Source: Neobacillus novalis NBRC 102450 (GTDB lineage: Bacteria > Bacillota > Bacilli > Bacillales > Cytobacillaceae). Taken from it: a stretch of 64,000 bases of DNA. Shown piece by piece: positions 1 through 8,619 of the stretch (positions are counted from its first letter, which is position 1; each line of letters opens with the position of its first letter). The notes below the pieces were generated by a model that saw only the letters and a program-made list of their open reading frames with translations, was not told where the DNA came from and ran no database searches. The stretch is from the NCBI RefSeq assembly GCF_001591805.1, contig NZ_BCVP01000022.1, positions 62,001-126,000 of the forward strand. The letters are read 5' to 3'. The position numbers and the translations under genes are program-made.

Positions 1-1029
1 GGCTGTGGCGCACACGCATTTAGGAACGTTTATCCTACTTTTGATTATGCTCCAGTAGATTTAGTCGCTGTTTGTGACTTAAACCAGGAACGTGCTGATA
101 TTTATAAAAAAAGATTTGGTGCAGAAAAAGCATATACAGATTATAAGGAGATGCTAAAAAGGGAGGATTTGGATGCTGTATTTGTGGTTTTAAATTTTGA
201 TAGAAACGGCCATCCATTATACCCGAAGATCGTTCCAGATATCCTAAAGGCTGGGATACCTGCCTGGATTGAAAAGCCAGTAGCCTACACAGCAAAGGAA
301 GCGGAAGACTTAGTAGAATTGGAAGAAAAGACGGGGCAATTCGTACTTGTTTCCAATAAGCGCTATTTTTACCCATCGTTTGAAAAGGCTAAATTGATTC
401 TTGAAAGTGACCCTTTTGGGAAACCTGTATCCGTTTCAGGAAGGTACCCACTTACATTGTCACCATTCCAGGAAGAATTGGGAAAAAGAACTAATTTACA
501 CTGGTTTTTAGATATTTGTCATCCTATGTCTGGTATTCATTACCTTATGGGTGAGGTAAAGGAGATGTGCTTTATTGAACACCAACCAAGTGGTAATGTG
601 CAAACTCTTCTCTCATTTAAATCAGGTGCAGTCGGGAATCTGGAATTACCTTCTACCCAAGCGGATACAAGTCCATTTGAAAGATACGAGATTATTGGCA
701 ATAAACAGAATGTGTTGATTGATAACGGCATGAGATTGTCTTATTATAAGGGATCAAAGGGGAGCGGGGAATATGGGAAGGCCCCATCGTATATTGGTGA
801 TGACCCTACTGATGGGCCTGTGCATTGGGAGCCAGAATTCTCATTAGGGCAAATTTATAATAAAAATCTTTTTCTTCAAGGTATGGTTCAGAGTGTAAAT
901 CACTTCTCTAATGCTGTCTTAAATGGCAGAAAAATTGAACGTGCTACTTTAAAAGATTCCTTACATTTAACAAAAATCTTTGAGGCTTACAAAAATAATC
1001 GTTCTGGTAAATGGATCACAATTGAATAA
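1..1029 (+). CDS. Gfo/Idh/MocA family NAD(P)-dependent oxidoreductase (5' partial)
   Basis: The frame is open from base 1. The first visible residues, GCGAHAF, are the dinucleotide-binding loop of the Rossmann fold, so only a short N-terminal strand lies outside the window. The EKP motif typical of Gfo/Idh/MocA enzymes is at about residues 91-93 of the visible protein, followed by the family's alpha/beta substrate domain with an HWFLDICHP segment. Members oxidise or reduce sugars, inositols and related polyols with NAD(P). The substrate cannot be read from sequence. It is followed after 21 nt by a sugar-isomerase-like gene, which supports a role in sugar or polyol-derivative metabolism. Confidence 0.9.
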   Translation, partial: GCGAHAFRNVYPTFDYAPVDLVAVCDLNQERADIYKKRFGAEKAYTDYKEMLKREDLDAVFVVLNFDRNGHPLYPKIVPDILKAGIPAWIEKPVAYTAKEAEDLVELEEKTGQFVLVSNKRYFYPSFEKAKLILESDPFGKPVSVSGRYPLTLSPFQEELGKRTNLHWFLDICHPMSGIHYLMGEVKEMCFIEHQPSGNVQTLLSFKSGAVGNLELPSTQADTSPFERYEIIGNKQNVLIDNGMRLSYYKGSKGSGEYGKAPSYIGDDPTDGPVHWEPEFSLGQIYNKNLFLQGMVQSVNHFSNAVLNGRKIERATLKDSLHLTKIFEAYKNNRSGKWITIE

Positions 1030-1050
1030 TCCTTGGGGAGGAATGAATAA

Positions 1051-1965
1051 ATGAAAATGAGCATTTTCACAGATATGTTAGGTTGTGAATCATTCGAAGA
1101 GGCGCTTCATCATACTAAAGCACTTGGATTTGAAAGCATTGATTTAAGAGGGAAATTAAACGGGTCTACAATTGATAATATTACATCAGAGCAAGCTAGA
1201 TACTTAAGTTTACTAGTCCAAGAGAACAACCTGAAAGTGAGCAGTTTAAGTTCTTGGGCAGTAAATTCATGTACATTCTCCGGAGAACCATCCTATAGAA
1301 ATGACGATGAGAGCCATCATAGAAACATGAGTACCGTCTTGGATCGTTTATTTGATTTAGCGGATATATTCTCCACTCCCTATATTAGAATCTATTCATT
1401 ATATCGACAAGAGGATTTCAATTTATTACCAGATGATGAAAAGGAAAAACAATATAAAAATAATGCTGAAATTATGTTAAGGCATGCAGAACATGCGCGA
1501 GAAAGAGGGAAAATTTTATTGGTTGAAAACGAACCACCTACTTTAACGAGCAATTGTGAAGAATTGGGGATTCTCGTAAAATATACGAATCATCCTAATT
1601 TAAAAATCAATTGGGATATAGTTAATGGTTGGCGAGCGGGAGAATATCCCACTTTGGAAAAGTATGAAAACATTAAAGGCTCTGTATACCAAACGCATCT
1701 TAAAGGAGCTTCCCGTTTATCGAACTCCATCACAAAGGTTAATCCATATGGAATGTTTGGGAACTTTGCTATTGCCGGAAAAGATGACTTTGATCACGAA
1801 CCATTAATGAAGGCGCTTGCTGATCACGACCCACAAGCAATTTTAACGATTGATACTCATTATCCGTCCTTTTACCAACAAGATAAACTTGGTGAAGTGG
1901 AAGTTGTTCGTCAAACAAAGGAGTTTTTCGAAAGTATTGTGAAAAAGGAGGGAGCTCATGAGTAA
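1051..1965 (+). CDS. sugar phosphate isomerase/epimerase family protein (xylose isomerase-like TIM barrel)
   Basis: The 304-residue product has the AP-endonuclease-2/xylose-isomerase-like TIM-barrel pattern. Candidate metal ligands lie in LLVENEPPT, INWDIVN, QTHLKG and the C-terminal ILTIDTHYPS strands. Such proteins isomerise or epimerise keto-sugars or inososes, or dehydrate related compounds. A good ribosome-binding site (GGGGAGGAAT) precedes the ATG. The gene sits between an oxidoreductase and a Tm-1-like protein and overlaps the next gene by 8 nt, so it is co-transcribed. The substrate is unknown. Confidence 0.85.
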   Translation: MKMSIFTDMLGCESFEEALHHTKALGFESIDLRGKLNGSTIDNITSEQARYLSLLVQENNLKVSSLSSWAVNSCTFSGEPSYRNDDESHHRNMSTVLDRLFDLADIFSTPYIRIYSLYRQEDFNLLPDDEKEKQYKNNAEIMLRHAEHARERGKILLVENEPPTLTSNCEELGILVKYTNHPNLKINWDIVNGWRAGEYPTLEKYENIKGSVYQTHLKGASRLSNSITKVNPYGMFGNFAIAGKDDFDHEPLMKALADHDPQAILTIDTHYPSFYQQDKLGEVEVVRQTKEFFESIVKKEGAHE

Positions 1966-3199
1966 AAAAATTGTCTTAGTTGGTTCGCTGGACACCAAGG
2001 AAAAAGAGTTCTTGTATGTGAAAGAGATAATCGAAGAATCAGGAGTTGAAACACTTTTAATCAATACTGGTGTTTATGAATCATCCTCCTTTGGTGACAT
2101 TTTTAATGAAGAAGTTGCAAAAGCAGGCGGATCAACGGTCGATGAATTAAGGCAAAAAAATGACCGTGGTTATGCTGTTGCAGTTATGACAAATGGTGTA
2201 GCCTCAATAGTAAAGAAATTGGTAGATGATGTTCAAGTAGCAGGTGTGTTTGGAATGGGAGGAACTGCTGGTACAACGGTTGGAGCGGCAGCCATGAGAA
2301 GCGTTCCGGTTGGTATTCCCAAACTGATTGTTTCCACTGTTGCTTCAGGCAATACTCGTCCCTATGTTGGCGAAAAAGATATTATGATGATGTATTCAAT
2401 TGTTGATATTGCGGGGATTAACAGTTTATCTGCTCGAATTCTTCGGAATGCAGCAAACGCCCTTAGTGGGATGGTGAAAGGGAATTCCGTCGCAATAGTT
2501 GATGATGGAAAGCCGATGATTGGGGCAACGATGTTTGGAGTAACGACACCATGTGTAAATCGAACTAGAGAAATATTGGAAAAGAACGGATTTGATGTTC
2601 TAGTCTTCCATGCCACAGGCGCAGGCGGGGATGCGATGGAAAATTTAATTAATGATGGCTTTATTCAAGGGGTTGTTGATATTACCACAACTGAGCTGGC
2701 AGATGGACTTGTCGGTGGTATTTTTTCATCTGGAAAAAATCGTTTAGAAGTTGCAGGGGCGAAGGGAATTCCTCAAGTTGTTTCTGTTGGTGCGTTGGAT
2801 ATGGTGAATTTCGGCCCTCCTGAAACAGTACCGGAAAAATTTAAAGACCGGAAATTTTATCAACATAATCCTACAACCACCTTGATGAGGACAACGGTAG
2901 AGGAGAACTTTATATTAGGTGGAACGTTAGCACGAAAGTTAAATAAAAGTGCTTCACCAACTGTCCTTGTTTTCCCGAAAGGCGGGGTGTCATTATTAGA
3001 TAAATCTGGTCAGCCATTTGAAGGGATTGAAGAACGGCAAGCCTTATATAATGGTATTAAAGAGAATTTGAAACCTCATATTACATTATTAGAAGTTGAA
3101 GAAGATATTAATAATCCTAGTGTTGCAAGTCTAATAGCTTATCAATTATTAGAATTACTAAGTACTAAAATAGGTGGTGTAGAGAATGCGACTTTCTAG
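1958..3199 (+). CDS. Tm-1-like ATP-binding domain protein (UPF0261 family)
   Basis: The 413-residue protein matches the bacterial UPF0261/Tm-1-like family in length and pattern: an N-terminal [12 protein letters not shown] segment, glycine-rich loops ([19 protein letters not shown]), and a C-terminal [13 protein letters not shown] segment. Plant Tm-1 is a tobamovirus resistance protein whose N-terminal part resembles this family. Bacterial members are usually encoded next to a PEP-hydrolase-family TIM barrel, as here, where the two overlap by 14 nt. The enzymatic activity of the bacterial pair is not established as far as I know. The start overlaps the preceding gene, and its ribosome-binding site (GGAGGGAGC) lies inside that gene's end. 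Confidence 0.85.
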   Translation: MSKKIVLVGSLDTKEKEFLYVKEIIEESGVETLLINTGVYESSSFGDIFNEEVAKAGGSTVDELRQKNDRGYAVAVMTNGVASIVKKLVDDVQVAGVFGMGGTAGTTVGAAAMRSVPVGIPKLIVSTVASGNTRPYVGEKDIMMMYSIVDIAGINSLSARILRNAANALSGMVKGNSVAIVDDGKPMIGATMFGVTTPCVNRTREILEKNGFDVLVFHATGAGGDAMENLINDGFIQGVVDITTTELADGLVGGIFSSGKNRLEVAGAKGIPQVVSVGALDMVNFGPPETVPEKFKDRKFYQHNPTTTLMRTTVEENFILGGTLARKLNKSASPTVLVFPKGGVSLLDKSGQPFEGIEERQALYNGIKENLKPHITLLEVEEDINNPSVASLIAYQLLELLSTKIGGVENATF

Positions 3200-4028
3200 A
3201 GAGGAAGTATTATCACGATTAAATAAACAAATTGAGAACAAAAAGGTGATTATTGGCGGAGGTGCTGGCACCGGGTTATCAGCTAAAAGCGCTGAAATGG
3301 GTGGAATTGATCTTATTATTATATATAATTCAGGTCGATACCGAATGGCTGGACGAGGTTCATTGGCCGGGCTAATGCCGTATGGTGATGCAAATCAAAT
3401 TGTCGTAGAAATGGGTAACGAGGTCTTACCTGTCGTTAAAGATACTCCCGTATTAGCTGGTGTTTGCGGAACGGATCCATTTAGAGACATGGATTACTTC
3501 TTAAAACAACTAAAGGAATTAGGTTTTTCCGGAGTACAAAACTTTCCAACGGTCGGATTATGTGATGGTCAATTCCGTCAAAACTTAGAGGAAACTGGAA
3601 TGGGCTATGATCTTGAAGTGGAAATGATTAAAAAAGCACACGATATTGGCTTAGTTACTTCCCCGTATGTCTTCAATGAAGGGGATGCAATAAAAATGGC
3701 AAAGGCTGGGGCTGATATACTAGTTGCTCATGTTGGCTTAACAACTAAAGGAGCTATTGGTGCGAAAACCGCAATAGATATTGATGGGGCTGTCGATTTA
3801 GTCCAACGAATACACGATGCGGGTAAGAGCATTAATCCCGACATTATCGTATTATGTCATGGAGGGCCAATTTCCGAACCTGAAGATGCGGAGTATGTTT
3901 TAAATAGAACAAACGGGGTCTCAGGATTTTTTGGAGCATCAAGCATTGAACGATTACCAACGGAATTAGCTATTTCAGGGCAAGTTAAGAAATTTAAGGA
4001 CATTAATGCAAATAAAATATATTCATAA
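3186..4028 (+). CDS. phosphoenolpyruvate hydrolase family protein (TIM barrel)
   Basis: The 280-residue TIM-barrel protein opens with an [16 protein letters not shown] segment and has [12 protein letters not shown] and [11 protein letters not shown] motifs. These are typical of the PEP-hydrolase-like family, whose homologues are the C-terminal partners of Tm-1-like domains. It is the last gene of the four-gene unit, translated in overlap with the Tm-1-like gene, and is followed by a strong terminator at 4111-4145. Family members are annotated as PEP or pyruvate-related hydrolases or retro-aldolases; the real substrate here is unknown. Confidence 0.82.
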   Translation: MRLSREEVLSRLNKQIENKKVIIGGGAGTGLSAKSAEMGGIDLIIIYNSGRYRMAGRGSLAGLMPYGDANQIVVEMGNEVLPVVKDTPVLAGVCGTDPFRDMDYFLKQLKELGFSGVQNFPTVGLCDGQFRQNLEETGMGYDLEVEMIKKAHDIGLVTSPYVFNEGDAIKMAKAGADILVAHVGLTTKGAIGAKTAIDIDGAVDLVQRIHDAGKSINPDIIVLCHGGPISEPEDAEYVLNRTNGVSGFFGASSIERLPTELAISGQVKKFKDINANKIYS

Positions 4029-4110
4029 AAATAATTAGGTTTTTTCTTGGATATATTAAATCCATCGAATTTTGGGTTAGTTCTTATAATTTATAAAAAG
4101 ATGTTTTTGG

Positions 4111-4145
4111 CCACTACATTTAAATTTAATGTAGTGGTTTTTTGA
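4111..4145 (+). terminator. rho-independent terminator of the first operon
   Basis: A perfect 10-bp stem (CCACTACATT with AATGTAGTGG), a 7-nt loop and a run of T follow the PEP-hydrolase-family gene by about 80 nt. Confidence 0.85.
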
Positions 4146-4159
4146 TGCTTCTATAATAG

Positions 4160-4568
4160 TTGTCGGTGTCCTATTGATTTCTGAACTAATAGAATCGGTT
4201 ATAGGACATTAAGTAGGCGCCATTCCTGGTTGGATTATGCCGATTCAGCGAGTGATTGAGAATTTCGATTTAACGGAAGACTTGTTTGATGTAATGAGCT
4301 TTTATCTTTGTTGTAAAAAACAAAAATGAACAATCCGAATTAAATATGATTTCGATAACACAAGTAGGATTTAAACATATTGGAAATCAAGAATTCAGGT
4401 GTTATTCGCAAAACATAATTGTAAATAGAAAAACAACTCTAAAGGAGGGGTCAATGGCAATTGGGGGGAAAGGCTGATTAGGAAATTGAAGAATATCATG
4501 AAAGACCTACATTAATGACAAAAACATATTTGAAATATCCTTTTCCATATGTTTAATATGAATAACTA
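4160..4568. other. non-coding stretch with decayed coding remnants
   Basis: No intact gene is seen. A hairpin with 8-bp arms (TGTCCTAT/ATAGGACA) lies at about 4167-4208. A strong ribosome-binding site (AAAGGAGGGG) at 4441 precedes a start at 4454, but the frame stops after seven codons. Skipping one base in a G run lets it read on as a few dozen residues interrupted by a stop, so this looks like the tail of a lost gene rather than a leader peptide. Confidence 0.4.
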
Positions 4569-4625
4569 GTGTTAAAATTAGGTAATATTTCATTATTTAT
4601 TTTTCTTACGAAGGGTGAGAGAAGT

Positions 4626-4940
4626 ATGAAAAAGATTCAACAAAAAGTTTTAGCATTCCGTGATGAACGAGGCTGGAAAAAATATCATAATGAAAAGGAT
4701 TTGGCCATTTCAATTTCCCTCGAGGCAAATGAATTACTTGAGAATTTTCAGTGGCGAACTAGTGAAACAGCAATCGCAGAATCCAAACAAAATATAAAGG
4801 AAGAAATGGCTGATATATTAATATATCTTGTACAACTTGCAGATAAGATGCAGGTCAATCTTGAAGAGGAAGTCTCAAAGAAGCTGGTTAAAAATGCTGA
4901 AGCATATCCAGTGAACAGAAGTGAGGAAAAGGCAGAATGA
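4626..4940 (+). CDS. MazG-like nucleotide pyrophosphohydrolase
   Basis: The 104-residue product has the MazG-type metal-binding pattern E-x-x-E (E33, E36) and E-x-x-D (E60, D63) on two helices. Such all-alpha enzymes hydrolyse nucleoside triphosphates to monophosphates and pyrophosphate. The ATG at 4626 is chosen over an in-frame upstream start because AAGGGTGAG lies 7-8 nt before it and the protein then matches the family's usual short length. The stop overlaps the start of the DUF2075 helicase gene, so the two are translationally coupled. The pairing suggests a nucleotide-pool or conflict role rather than simple house-cleaning. Confidence 0.85.
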   Translation: MKKIQQKVLAFRDERGWKKYHNEKDLAISISLEANELLENFQWRTSETAIAESKQNIKEEMADILIYLVQLADKMQVNLEEEVSKKLVKNAEAYPVNRSEEKAE

Positions 4941-6784
4941 TTATATATAATGAGACCTCATCAAATTTTTTAAATCATATTTATGAAAATAAAATAGGGT
5001 ACGTCCTTAAGAAGAACGTCCTAACAAAAATGAACAAAGTAGTTTCTGGCAGTGAATTAAGGTCTTGGGAAAACTCGCTTCCTCAAATGGCAAAGGTTTT
5101 AAGGGATGCAGATTTAAAAGAGGATACACATGTTTTATTAGAATATAAGCTGCCCTCGTCTGAAAAAAGAATTGACTTCCTCGTGGCAGGCCAGGATGAA
5201 AAGGGTAAACAAAATGCTGTAATCATTGAGCTGAAACAGTGGCAAAAAGCAAAAGTGTCTGAAGGAGATGGTATTGTCCGGACTTTTTTAGGAGGAAGAG
5301 AACGTGAAACAGTTCACCCTGCCTATCAAGCATTTTCTTATAAAAGATATTTGCAGAATTTCAATGAGTCTCTATACAGTGATTCAACATCTATTCAGCT
5401 TCACTCTTGTGCTTATTTACATAATTATATTATGGCTAGTTATGCCGAGCCGCTACTTGATAAGCGCTACAGCAGTTATTTACAAGAATCTCCCGTGTAT
5501 TTCCAATTCAATGATCGGGATTTAGCAAAGAATATCCGTCAGTTGGTTTCAAAAGGAAATGGGAAGAAAATCGCAGATACGATTGAAAATGGAAAAATTC
5601 GACCCTCAAAAAAATTGGTCGAAACTGTCGGATCTCTGATTGAGGGCAATGAAGAGTTTGTGCTACTGGATGAACAGAAGGTAGCATATGAAAAAGTAGT
5701 AAGTAAATATAAACAATTCAAGGCACAGACTGACCAAAAACATGTCATTATTATAAAGGGTGGACCTGGTACAGGAAAATCGGTCATCGGATTAAATTTA
5801 ATGAGCCACATGCTAAAATCGAAGGCATACGTGGAGTACATAACACCGAATCAGGCATTTAGGGAAGTCCTTCGTAAAAAATTAATTGGTTCTTCAGGTC
5901 ATGTGGAGGTAAGAGATTTATTTAAAGGGTCTGCTTCTTATGTACATGCACCTGAAAATTACTTTGATGTCCTTATATGTGACGAAGCACATCGATTAAA
6001 AGAACAAGGACATATGAAAAAGAAGATTGAAGGGGAAAACCAGGTAACCCAAATCATTAGATCATCACGAATAAGCGTGTTTTTTGTTGATGACTTTCAG
6101 AAAATCTCTAAAAAAGATATCGGAAGTGTTAAAGAGGTTGAAAAAGAAGCTGCTAGATTTGGGGCAGATATACATACCGTTGAACTAGAATCACAATATC
6201 GCTGCTCAGGGTCAGGAAATTACATCTCATGGCTGGAAAGTATATTAAATAATGATGAAGAAACATTTGCTCTTGAAGGGGATTTTGACTTTAAAATTCT
6301 TTGTAGCCCCCAACAATTGAAGGAGGAAATTGTTGATAAACGCGGAGGCAGACTATTAGCCGGTTACGCGTGGGACTGGACGAAAAATATTGTAGATGGA
6401 AAGCTTGCCGATGATGTAGTCATCGAGGAGCATAACTTTGCATTGCCCTGGAATGACCCAAATAGAATTGACTGGGCAATTCATCCTGAATGTGCTGAAC
6501 AAATCGGATGTATTCACACAGTGCAAGGCCTAGAGATGGATTATGTGGGTGTGATTATTGGTAAAGACTTGGGATATGATGAGGAAAATAAAACGCTTAT
6601 TGTAAGAAGAGATGAGTTCAAAGACAAAGGTGCAAAACCAGCTAAGCCTAAAAAAGGACAGGATGATCCACTAGTAGAACTTGTTCGGAATACCTATAAA
6701 ACATTAATGACTAGAGGGATGAAAGGTTGCTATATTTACTGTTGTGATAAAGGACTGGAAAGATATATCCGTGATCATATGTAG
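4937..6784 (+). CDS. DUF2075 family DNA/RNA helicase-like protein with a possible nuclease-like N-terminus
   Basis: The 615-residue protein has a Walker A loop GGPGTGKS at residues 275-282 and a DEAH-like Walker B (D349, E350, A, H352), then SF1/Schlafen-group helicase motifs including a C-terminal HTVQGLEMDYVGV and TRGMKG segment, as in DUF2075 proteins. The N-terminal region holds RIDFLV (D80) followed by VIIELK (E98, K100). This spacing fits a PD-(D/E)XK nuclease core; that reading is my inference. It overlaps the MazG-like gene by 4 nt. A degraded copy of the last ~250 bp lies just downstream. Confidence 0.85.
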   Translation: MIIYNETSSNFLNHIYENKIGYVLKKNVLTKMNKVVSGSELRSWENSLPQMAKVLRDADLKEDTHVLLEYKLPSSEKRIDFLVAGQDEKGKQNAVIIELKQWQKAKVSEGDGIVRTFLGGRERETVHPAYQAFSYKRYLQNFNESLYSDSTSIQLHSCAYLHNYIMASYAEPLLDKRYSSYLQESPVYFQFNDRDLAKNIRQLVSKGNGKKIADTIENGKIRPSKKLVETVGSLIEGNEEFVLLDEQKVAYEKVVSKYKQFKAQTDQKHVIIIKGGPGTGKSVIGLNLMSHMLKSKAYVEYITPNQAFREVLRKKLIGSSGHVEVRDLFKGSASYVHAPENYFDVLICDEAHRLKEQGHMKKKIEGENQVTQIIRSSRISVFFVDDFQKISKKDIGSVKEVEKEAARFGADIHTVELESQYRCSGSGNYISWLESILNNDEETFALEGDFDFKILCSPQQLKEEIVDKRGGRLLAGYAWDWTKNIVDGKLADDVVIEEHNFALPWNDPNRIDWAIHPECAEQIGCIHTVQGLEMDYVGVIIGKDLGYDEENKTLIVRRDEFKDKGAKPAKPKKGQDDPLVELVRNTYKTLMTRGMKGCYIYCCDKGLERYIRDHM

Positions 6785-6870
6785 TTAGGGTATTATGACC
6801 AATAGAAAGAATAATCTTATTGTTCTTTAATCAATTTATTCCAATGCAAAATCAGGAAGTAAACACAAAT

Positions 6871-6960
6871 TCTGGTACCTGACTCCCTGTGGGGTAACGG
6901 AAATAGGGCCAGTCCCCCGGTGAAGTAAAGCTTTAATGCACCGGAGAGCTTACCCCAAAA
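6871..6960. repeat. nested palindromic repeat, copy A of a dispersed family
   Basis: Outer arms GGGGTAA (6891-6897) and TTACCCC (6950-6956) enclose inner arms CCGGTG (6917-6922) and CACCGG (6939-6944), with the core AAGTAAAGCTTTAATG. The reverse complement of the element at 43926-43994 shares the GGGGTAAC...CAGTCCCC...TAAAGC.TTAATGC order, and the element at 60852-60913 shares the GTAATGCTTTAATGCA core. It separates the helicase gene from its decayed partial copy. Confidence 0.6.
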
Positions 6961-6992
6961 TACAAAATCCCTATACTTCATATTAAGTTCTG

Positions 6993-7244
6993 GAAATGGA
7001 TTGCGTCGGTGAAATTATTGGTAAGGACTTGTGCTATGATGAGGAAAATAAAAAGATTACTGTAAGGAGAGATGTGTTCAAAGATATGGGGCAAAACCTG
7101 CTAAGCCTAAGTAAGGACAGGACAATGCACTATTAGAACTTGTTGGAAATACATATTAAACTTTAATGACAAGGGAAATGAATGGGGGGGTATGTTTACT
7201 ACTGTGATAAAAGGTTGGAAAGTTATATCCTTTCTCATGCGTAA
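6993..7244 (+). pseudogene. decayed 3' end of a second DUF2075 helicase gene
   Basis: This stretch aligns almost without gaps to the last ~250 bp of the DUF2075 gene just upstream (6532-6784), sharing blocks such as GATGAGGAAAATAAAA. It carries several single-base indels and an early stop, so it encodes nothing. It ends at a codon-equivalent TAA where the intact gene ends. It shows that a second, diverged DUF2075 gene once lay here in tandem. Confidence 0.85.
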
Positions 7245-7386
7245 ATTAAATATAATAAAAGGTTTACTTTTCTTTTTGCTCGTTTTCACAAATTATATTA
7301 CATACTTGGAGAATTTAACTAGAAAAAACTAGTTGATTAAATGATGTTATATAATACAAAAATAATTAATGATAGAGGTACCTTTT

Positions 7387-8598
7387 ATGAATAAATTTCG
7401 AGTCACTATGTTTGAAGCAGGAAATGGTGATAGTTTTTTAATTAGATGTAAAGGAGAAAATATCACAAATATTTTAGTTGATTTTGGTTATAGCAATACT
7501 TATAAAAATCATGTTGAAATCCATTTAACAAATATGGCAGCTAATAATGAAAAGATTGATTTAATAATTGTAACACATATCGATCAAGATCATATTAGTG
7601 GAGGAATACGTTTTTTTGAGGAAAATGGACTTGCAGCTGCTCCAAAGATTATTAGTGTTGAGGAAGTTTGGCACAATAGTTATAGGCATCTAGCAATGGC
7701 AGAAACGGATAAGATATTATCGGAGAAAGAAAGAAAGCATATTGCTCAAAATTCAATTGTAGTAGAACAAAATCGTGAAGGAAATGTAACCGATACAAGT
7801 GGAAAACAAGGTTCTCGTCTAGCAGCTAATTTGAAATACAATGGATATAATTGGAATTCTAGTTTTGATGGTCAAGCCGTTTCGTATAAAGAGCAAGTAC
7901 CGGTTTATTTAAATGATGAGGTCAAAATTACAGTACTATCACCAACAATAAAAGAATTGGAAAAATTAAAAATAACATGGAAAAAGGAACTTAAAATAAA
8001 GTTCCCCACAATTGTATTAAATAATGACACCATCTTTGATGATGCTGTGGAGTGCGTTTCATTAATGAGACGTCCTAATAATGTTCCAAATTATTCAAGA
8101 GATACATCTACAACAACTAATCTTGAAAATCTGGCGAACATCATATTTCAGGAAGATATCGACGAAATAAATGCAAGTTCTATAACTTGTATAATTGAGT
8201 TTATGGAAAAGAAAATATTACTATTAGGTGATTCTATACCGTCTATTGTAGAAGCACAAATAAAAAAAATATATAAAGAAGCAGACTTTCCTATAATTTT
8301 TGATGCAATTAAAGTAGCACATCACGGTAGTGCAAAAAATACTAGAAATGAGTTGTTAGATATTATAGACTCTGAACATTATTTTATTTCTACCAATGGA
8401 AGTATCCATGGGCATCCAGATATTGAGACGATAGCCAAGATAATAGTCAGAGAAAAGAGGGATTTTACTAGAAATTTATATTTCACTAATAAATTATCTA
8501 AATTAGATTTTTTTGAGAACAAAGAGTGGCAACAAAAATACCAATATAAAATACATTATAGAAGCATGTCCGAAGATAGCTTACAAATTTATTTGTAA
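7387..8598 (+). CDS. ComEC/Rec2-like metallo-beta-lactamase fold hydrolase
   Basis: The 403-residue product starts with the FEAGNGDSFLIR strand typical of stand-alone ComEC-like MBL proteins. It has the metal-binding THIDQDH motif at residues 63-69, a later LLLGDS strand, KVAHHGS and NGSIHGHP, the set of ligands expected for a di-metal hydrolase. Start at 7387 is favoured over an in-frame ATG 18 nt upstream because AGAGGTA is correctly placed for it. It has no signal peptide or membrane segments, so it is cytosolic. It is first in a tight operon with a trypsin-like protease, a small protein and an SMC-like ATPase. A similar MBL plus trypsin pair accompanies STAND ATPases in AVAST type 1 defence loci (established); its target here is unknown. 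Confidence 0.88.
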   Translation: MNKFRVTMFEAGNGDSFLIRCKGENITNILVDFGYSNTYKNHVEIHLTNMAANNEKIDLIIVTHIDQDHISGGIRFFEENGLAAAPKIISVEEVWHNSYRHLAMAETDKILSEKERKHIAQNSIVVEQNREGNVTDTSGKQGSRLAANLKYNGYNWNSSFDGQAVSYKEQVPVYLNDEVKITVLSPTIKELEKLKITWKKELKIKFPTIVLNNDTIFDDAVECVSLMRRPNNVPNYSRDTSTTTNLENLANIIFQEDIDEINASSITCIIEFMEKKILLLGDSIPSIVEAQIKKIYKEADFPIIFDAIKVAHHGSAKNTRNELLDIIDSEHYFISTNGSIHGHPDIETIAKIIVREKRDFTRNLYFTNKLSKLDFFENKEWQQKYQYKIHYRSMSEDSLQIYL

Positions 8599-8619
8599 TT
8601 AGAAAGGTGTCTATTGTAA

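Noticed and set aside
4454..4477. Seven-codon frame with a strong ribosome-binding site as a leader peptide
   Set aside because: A one-base change in a G run extends it into decayed coding sequence, so it is more likely a gene remnant, and no attenuator follows.
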